Assembly: GCA_964023275.1 (NCBI GenBank) | Contig: OZ029927.1 | Coordinates: 6,651,062-6,715,061 of the forward strand | Direction: 5' to 3' | Length of the DNA stretch: 64,000 nucleotides | From: Norana najaformis | Lineage: Eukaryota; Annelida; Clitellata; Crassiclitellata; Hormogastridae | Part shown: piece after piece, positions 57,645 through 64,000 of the stretch | Layout of the letters: each line of letters opens with the position of its first letter | Position numbering within the stretch: the stretch's first letter is position 1 | Notes under the pieces: generated by a model | The model's database searches: none | What the model saw: the letters and a program-made list of their open reading frames with translations, nothing else | What the model was told of the DNA's origin: nothing | Program-made: the position numbers and the translations under genes

Positions 57645-58039
57645 GTTCACGGATTATCTGCCGGCCCATGCACTCAGAGATTCCATACCCATTCACCAGA
57701 CAGGCAGAGAGAGACAGCGAGACAGCGCGAGAGAGAGACGGAGAAGTTGAGAAAGCAAGATAGAAGGAGACACATAATCTACACAAGTATGGAAGAAAGA
57801 CCGATGGAAGTTGGGTCAAATCTAGAACGGAACTCCATTGGTTGGGCTCTACACGTGTGTCAGAGCTCTCCAGTGGTGACTTTATCAGTTACCTGTGCAC
57901 TGTTTGCTTTCGGATGACCTTGTTGTTCTTAATGAACTTTAAAACCACTTAGGCCGGCGAGTACAGTCCTCCTGAGAACCACTTAAAAGGCGCTGTATAA
58001 AGTGTCTAGAGACTTATAGGTACAAAATACATATGTATG

Positions 58040-58285
58040 CAAATGTATACATGTATGTGTGTATATGTATGCATAAATATGTATGTATATGTATGTATCT
58101 ATGAATGTATATGTAGGTATATATGTTTGTATTATGTATGTATGTATATATATATGTATCTATTATGTATGTAGGTATGTATGTATTATGTATGTATGTA
58201 TTATGTATCTATGACATTGTATGTGTATGTATGTATGTATGCATTCATGTATGTATGTATGTATGTGTGTGTGTGTATGTATGAA
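58040..58285. repeat. ATGT microsatellite
   Basis: Imperfect (TATG)n over about 240 bp; a further TGTG-rich patch runs at 58420-58525. A GGCGCTGTATAAAGTGTC tail motif lies just before at 57988. Confidence 0.9.
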
Positions 58286-58529
58286 GGCACTCAAAATAGC
58301 ACATTTAAAAACCTCACAAAGCACTGGATTATTATGCATTTTTAAATAGGTAGGAAAAAATACATGTAACACAAACTAGAGTCCTGCTAGATATCCTTGC
58401 TCAACTTGTAACAGTATGTGTGCATGTCATTGTGTGCATGTGTGTATGTGCATATGTGTGCGTGTGTGTGTGTGTGCGGGTGGGTGGATGGGTAAGTGTG
58501 TGGGTGAGTGAGTGTGTGTGTGGATCATT

Positions 58530-59035
58530 AAGTGCCTTACAAGTCGTAGATTAGTCTGTAATTAACTTGTTCAGACTCTTAATTACGTTATCTCTTACAG
58601 AAAGCCTCCTCCATTCAAAATAAAATCTCAGTACATCATTAAATATGTAAATAGCCATTCGGACGAAGGCAAAAACACACAAGAATCGTTATGAAAAATT
58701 AAATCTGCTAATTAACAACTCCTTGTAATATTTCGTCATCTCAGGGATCCAGTCATCTGCAACTCATAGCGCAGTCTTCTCTCAACGAGATCAACCAGCG
58801 CCTAATGACATTTGACCCCAGTCAATGTCAATGCAAACACTGCTTTAGTCAATATTTGAAATACGCTTCTCGAGTATTGCCCCCCCTGCAGTGTCACTGT
58901 AAATATTATGGACAATATAATTGATCTGGTAAGGTAATTACCTATTTCAAGCACAGCTTCGGATTATGTTACCTAACATCATTTTACTTATTATGAAACA
59001 GAGTATGCTACTGCAGAGGAAGGTGTTGGTCAGTA
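58530..59035. other. Unassigned AT-rich sequence
   Basis: Nothing recognised. Confidence 0.4.
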
Positions 59036-59039
59036 TGCA

Positions 59040-59125
59040 GTATCGCCATCGCTTGGTATCGCTATCGCTTGGTATTGCTATCGCTTGGTATCGCTATCGC
59101 TACGCTTTGTATCGCTATCGATGGT
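59040..59125. repeat. TATCGC(T) short tandem repeat
   Basis: ATCGCTTGGTATCGCTATCG units at about 18-bp spacing, irregular. Confidence 0.85.
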
Positions 59126-59706
59126 ATAGCGGCGAGTATTGCGATCCACTTAACGATCCACCCACACACTTGGTTGTATCGTTTGTGTATCGCCGATAGT
59201 TTTTAGACTTAAACCCAGTGAAACTTGATACCAGTATCGCTTTAGTTTTCTTACTAAATATCGTTTAGGACGTAATATGCACAGTTACTGTACGACATTA
59301 CAATTTACTAAGGGCTGTTGGAATTTGGCAGCGACTTCTTACATCAGCCTCATCGACAGTAAGCACCCCAGATGTCTGGCTCTTTGCGTGCAAGCCTTCT
59401 TTACAATTGTAAGCTTCATAGGTTTCCTTTTACGTGCCATGGCATTATGCTTAGTCTTAAGTATTTGAAAAGTGTTTAAAAGCCATTTAAAATACTGTTT
59501 ACTATTTTTAAGTATATAGTGTTAGTGTCCTATATATTACGTCTTTGAATACATATATATATATATATAGTTGTATTCATATGATAATACATCAGTTCAG
59601 TCACATAACTTTCTTAAATAGCATATTGCTGTCTTTTTAGGCAAAGAACGTTGATCTCTTGGCAACACTTGAGAGGGAATGCAAATGTCTGATGGATCGC
59701 TGGCAT

Positions 59707-59865
59707 ACCAAGAAAAGAATATGACCAAGAAAAGAATATGACCAAGAAAAGAATATGACCAAGAAAAGAATATGACCAAGAAAAGAATATGACCAAGAAA
59801 AGAATATGACCAAGAAAAGAATATGACCAAGAAAAGAATATGACCAAGAAAAGAATATGACCAAG
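59707..59865. repeat. 17-bp minisatellite, about 9 copies
   Basis: The unit ACCAAGAAAAGAATATG repeats without visible variation, so the expansion is recent. Minus frames (HILFLVIFFSWSYSFLG) are artefacts. Confidence 0.95.
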
Positions 59866-60409
59866 TGTCACTGTGACCATTATGCAAACTTAAACTGATG
59901 CTACTGTCTTGTTGACACAGTGACTTCTTGAAATTCTTGCTTAGAATTAAAATCTAATAAATTTTTTATGAATTAAACGTGAAAAGTCTAATTATTATTA
60001 GGACATTTGTAGTAAAGTGTGTACAGATTATGCAGCCAACTGCTGTGAGTTGGATGTTTGTGCAAGTGGAGAAGGAGTTGGATGGGGAAGCGGCTGCCAG
60101 CGTTCACTGAAGATGAAGACACAGTTGCAGAGCTTTTTAGAGCAGTCTAAGCCACCAGCATTATGAGGATCATTAGTCCAAGTTCTGTTTGCTGAAAATG
60201 AAGAAGACAGGTTTGGTCGAAACCTTTTACCTGGACTCACTTTCTCTGAACAGCATGCATTTGCAATGACAATATTCTCAGACTGAAGAAATGATATGCT
60301 GCAGTATGGTAAATAACGTGAAGTATGGTATATAGATTACACTTCTTTACTGTTTGCTTACTTTGTTGTATGTATTTTGTGGACCATAAAGGTTAACTTA
60401 CTTACCGAA

Positions 60410-60515
60410 AAGTATTGGTGAAAGTATTGATATCGGTATTGCAATACTTCATAAAAACAGTATTGGTATTGGTATTGCCAATATAATGAAGTATTGGCAT
60501 TGTTATTACATTTTA
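60410..60515. repeat. Irregular TATTGGTAT repeats
   Basis: AAAGTATTGGTGAAAGTATTG and TATTGGTATTGGTATTGC units. Confidence 0.7.
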
Positions 60516-60687
60516 TGTATCAAAGTATTTGCCCAATAACAACATCCAATGTTGAGATAAGTATTATGGAAAAAGTAATTTAAGGTAAAGTAATCGCTGG
60601 TGATGTTTATAATCTTTACACGTTTGGTAAATAGCAACAGATTTTGCTGCTTTGGAAAGCGTCCGTATTCAAATTGGTGCGAAAACG

Positions 60688-61012
60688 AGAGATGGACACA
60701 GAGAGATAGAAAGACACAGAGAGATAGACAGACACACAGAGATAGACAGACACACAGAGATAATAGACACAGGGAGATAGAAAGACACAGAGAAATAGAA
60801 AGAAACAGAGATATATAAAGACACAGAGAGATAGAAAGAAACAGAGATATATAAAGACACAGAGAGATAGAAAGACACAGAGAGATAGAAAGACACAGAG
60901 AGAGATAGACAGACACAGAGAGATAGAAAGACACAGAAAGAGATAGAAAGACACAGAGAGATAGACAGACGCAGAGATAGACAGACACAGAGAGATAGAT
61001 AGACAGAGGCCA
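60688..61012. repeat. 18-bp AGAGATAGAAAGACACAG repeat
   Basis: About 18 degenerate copies over 325 bp. Minus frames of Leu/Ser/Cys/Tyr are artefacts. Confidence 0.9.
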
Positions 61013-61139
61013 AATGACAGAATGGCTGTCATTCATTAAGAAGCTTAGAGTGAAACGAGCTAAGATTCGTTGCAGGTAAGACATCCCGGAGAACCACTGA
61101 CTAAATTGACCGCCTTGTTCGTTACCTGCTTTGCCTTCC

Positions 61140-61440
61140 TCACTATCTCTCTCCCTCTCTCCCTCCCTCTATCTCTCCCCGTTTGTCTCTTTGTCTTTCT
61201 GTATATTTGTTTCTCTCTCTCCCTCTCTCTCTCTCTTTCTCTCTTCGTTTGTCTCTTTGTCTGTCTGTATATTTGTTTCTCCCGCTCCCTCTCTCTCTCT
61301 TCGTTTGTCTCTTTGTCTTTCTGTATATTTGTTTCTCTCGGGGTCTCTATCCGTCGCTTTTCTCAGTCAGTCAGTCAGTCCAGTCAGTCAGTCAGTCAAC
61401 CTTTCTGTGTGTCTGTGTGTCCCTCTGTCTCTGCGGTTGT
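61140..61440. repeat. CT-rich tract with tandem 80-bp-scale units
   Basis: CGTTTGTCTCTTTGTC then TGTATATTTGTTTCTC recurs three times (about 61180, 61246, 61300), followed by (AGTC)n at 61364-61398. Confidence 0.85.
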
Positions 61441-61803
61441 GTGCGTCTATCAGACTCCTGGTCAGGAGCTGTGTGGAGCTGGTGCAGCTGTTGCTGAGAT
61501 GGACATCTGGTCGAGACAGTTCAATCTACGGCTCTTCTGTGAGACGAAGTCAACAGCGACAGAAGAAGAAGAAAAGCCCATCCACTGGCTTATCCACCGT
61601 CAGCACTCTTCCTCTCTCTCTCTATCTCTCTCTCTCTGTATTTGTCTTTCTCTTTGTGTCTCTGTCTATGTCTCTCCGTCTCTGTCTTTCTCTGCCTCTG
61701 CTTCTGTCTCTCTTCCACGGCTAAAGCCATTTTCTAGTCTGCTGCGCCTGCGTCCTCTGCCGATGCTGGTTCCGCTGTTGAGATTGCAGTTGCTGCTGCT
61801 GCT

Positions 61804-61906
61804 GGTGGTGGTGGTGGTGGTGGTGGTGGTGGTGGTGGTGGTGGTGGTGGTGGTGGTGGTGGTGGTGGTGGTGGTGGTGGTGCTGCTGGTGGTGGTGGTG
61901 GTGGCA
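61804..61906. repeat. GGT trinucleotide repeat
   Basis: About 26 pure GGT units, then GCTGCT and more GGT. Poly-Val, poly-His, poly-Pro and poly-Thr frames are artefacts. Confidence 0.95.
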
Positions 61907-61919
61907 ATATCCATCCTGG

Positions 61920-63330
61920 GCGACCAGGCAGGCCAGATGTTCGTAGGATGACACCCTGCGGGGGCCAAACAAATAATTTTATCATTCGACAAATTCCTCG
62001 GAAAATCTACGGAGTTTCGAAGTGGAAGCCAAGTTTTGTCGACAGCTTCTTTGTTTTCCATTGAAATTGGAACCTCACCGAGAACATTCCTTTGATTACA
62101 GTGAACCTTGGAACAGTTCCTGGGCGACTCTCTTCTGATTAATTATCTGAGAACTGTTTGCTTACTGATGAACTTGTTGTGTTTAATGACTTCAACATCA
62201 TTCAGTCTAGCGTAGGCAGCGCCGTTGTGAGGTACTTAAAGGCGCTACATTAAGGGTCTAGATGCATATGTACAGACATGCACAGCACTTCTGAGGGATT
62301 CCCAAAATCCCAGAATACTGAAAATCATCGCCGCTTAAAAGAACCGAGATTTTCTCAAATATTTCGATCGCACACAACATTTCTTATGAGCTCACTTACC
62401 TAAACTGCTATTTATTTCAATGCAGCATTAGAAAATCACGTTTACAAGACGCAAGAATGCGTTAAATATTCTCTTCATTTGAATACTTGTTACTTTAGGG
62501 GATATTGGCCAGGGTTTTTAAACTTTGGGGTATTTCCCATGAGGGTTATTGCCAGAGGTTTTAAACAGGGTGATTATTTTCTTAAGTGTTTTTGCCGGGT
62601 TTTGGCCGAGGGTTTGGCCAGAGGGTTCAACCTTAGAACCGAATATACCAGAGTAGAATAGGACTAGAATAAAAAGGAATACAACAGAACAGTTCTAATG
62701 GACAGGAATGGATCGGATTACATAAGACTGGATTAGTTTAGAAGAGAATAGACTGCATATAATTTCATGTGATATGACGTATTTCTGGACCCTCCGTGTA
62801 TACATTAGGTCTCTCGCCGAATCTGTACGCAGACATGGACTGTCCACGTACAGCACATTCAGATAAGCGCGATCACGTGTTGACCTGTATTCATAAAAGA
62901 TGCTGAGTGGATGGGTCGGACAAAGCAATGCCTCGATGTGTCCATTGGTCCATAGCAAGAGCAGGTCAGAGGTCGGGAAAGCCCCTTCCCTTGCCGCCTG
63001 AGTGGGTGGCTGCGCCGGGTCCAAACGGATCAATGGAACATTTCCTGGGAGACTATAGGCCCATCGTCTGCGAGGGACACCGATCTATTACAGCCTCTCT
63101 TTCTCTCACTTCGAAGAACTTCATTCACCTCTCTCCTCCCCTTCTTCTCTCTTCCGTCCTGTCCTCCTCGTTCTACCTCCTTTCCTCCTCCTATGTCCTT
63201 CTGTTCTTCGACCTTCTCCCCTCCCCTCCCCTCTTCCTCGCCTAAAAGAAATTCCTTTGAGAATATCAGCGACGAACAAATAAAACAAAGCAATAAGACA
63301 AACTCATAAAAGTCAACCAGTAAATCGCCG
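61920..63330. other. Unassigned sequence
   Basis: No Meis N-terminal exon or other gene recognised. A GGCGCTACATTAAGGGTC tail motif lies at 62240. CT-rich patch at 63120-63240. Confidence 0.35.
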
Positions 63331-63339
63331 TCGTTCACT

Positions 63340-63445
63340 GGCGATGGATTGGATTCAATTGGATTGGATTGGATTTGATTGGATTAGATTCAATTGGATT
63401 GGATTCAATTGGATTGGATTCAATTGGACTGGATTGGATTGCATG
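63340..63445. repeat. GGATT pentanucleotide repeat
   Basis: Imperfect (GGATT)n with CAATT variants; related GGATTGGAT patches continue to 63740. Confidence 0.85.
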
Positions 63446-64000
63446 AGTTAGAACTCGATCAGATCACGTTTCGATAGGAAGTAATAGAATGAGGTAGAAA
63501 CGTGACGGGACACAGCATAGCATAGGATAGCATAGGATTAGAAATGGATTGGAAAAGGAGTGGAAATGGACTAGAAATGGATTGAATTTGAAATTGAGTG
63601 AATTCGAAAGATGGATTGAATTGTACAGTTCTGATTGGATAGAACAGAACGGAATGAAACGGAACAGAACAAAACAAAATAGAATAAACGCGATAGAATA
63701 TGATAGGATTGAATTGAATTGGATTGGATTAGATTAGATTAGTGCATTGTATGTGACTGAATAATATCCACAACGGAAAGCTAACTGACGTAAACCAGAA
63801 GAACAAGAGATGACGGATGTGATGGAGAGATGAACGGATGATGGACGGAGAGACGAACGCTGCTGCTGCTGCAGCTGCTCTTAGCCTGCAGTGAACCCCC
63901 TAAATCAAATAAGCATCTGACCACCACCCCCACCCCACCACCCCCACCACTACCACCAGCAGCAGCAGCAGCTGACTGGACATCGTCAGTTGTTGCTAAA

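Noticed and set aside
59597-59887. Apparent membrane protein (HILFLVIFFSWSYSFLG repeats)
   Set aside because: 17-bp minisatellite read in three frames.
61090-61125. Donor-like GCAAAGCAG/GTAACG on the minus strand as an exon end (DSEEGKAG)
   Set aside because: Upstream sequence is a purine microsatellite; no convincing acceptor or homology.
61070-61951. 293-codon plus frame
   Set aside because: Composed of CT-rich, AGTC and GGT repeats with short unique linkers; no recognisable domain.

Overview
This is eukaryotic nuclear DNA from an animal: a repeat-rich window carrying the 3' half of one recognisable gene and no prokaryote-like gene organisation. The gene is a Meis-family TALE homeobox gene (homothorax/Meis class) on the minus strand. 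Five exons join in phase and read from just upstream of the homeodomain to the C-terminal end: 46418-46267, 45395-45319, 29368-29310, 27595-27524 and 20672-20401. A sixth, optional 33-nt exon lies at 24055-24023. The homeodomain has the TALE loop (PYP), the WFINARRR recognition helix and the QPMIDQSNR extension. The end of the protein (IPGHPHH, then a His/Met/Gly-rich stretch ending QDIHAR) resembles the long Meis C-terminal isoforms of vertebrates rather than Drosophila Hth. The N-terminal Meis domain exons were not found and probably lie beyond position 64000.

The large introns (about 16 kb inside the homeodomain codons, about 7 kb before the last exon) and the repeat load point to an invertebrate with a sizeable genome, possibly a marine deuterostome or lophotrochozoan. 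That is inference; I cannot name the species.

Layout: 1-20400 is 3' flank and probable 3' UTR, with retrotransposon pieces, a 165-bp tandem repeat (9.5-10.1 kb) and a 16-bp minisatellite (10.2-10.9 kb). 20401-46418 holds the Meis exons; their introns carry LINE fragments, an 18-bp minisatellite (26.9-27.4 kb), a decayed LINE with endonuclease and reverse transcriptase (41.3-43.3 kb), hairpin-forming inverted repeats and a few candidate regulatory patches. 46419-64000 is upstream intron or 5' region with more LINE pieces, many microsatellites and one possible alternative first exon near 57.63 kb.

Three interspersed families recur. Family A is a CR1/L2-like LINE ending in a GATAACGGCGCTATAGAAG motif with a TTAGA tail. 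Family B is a LINE ending in an ATTACR tail, with two nearly identical copies. The third is a tRNA-derived SINE with a GGTTCGA B-box. All LINE reverse transcriptase cores seen here are broken. Most of the long open frames in the window are tandem repeats that happen to lack stops and are not annotated as genes.
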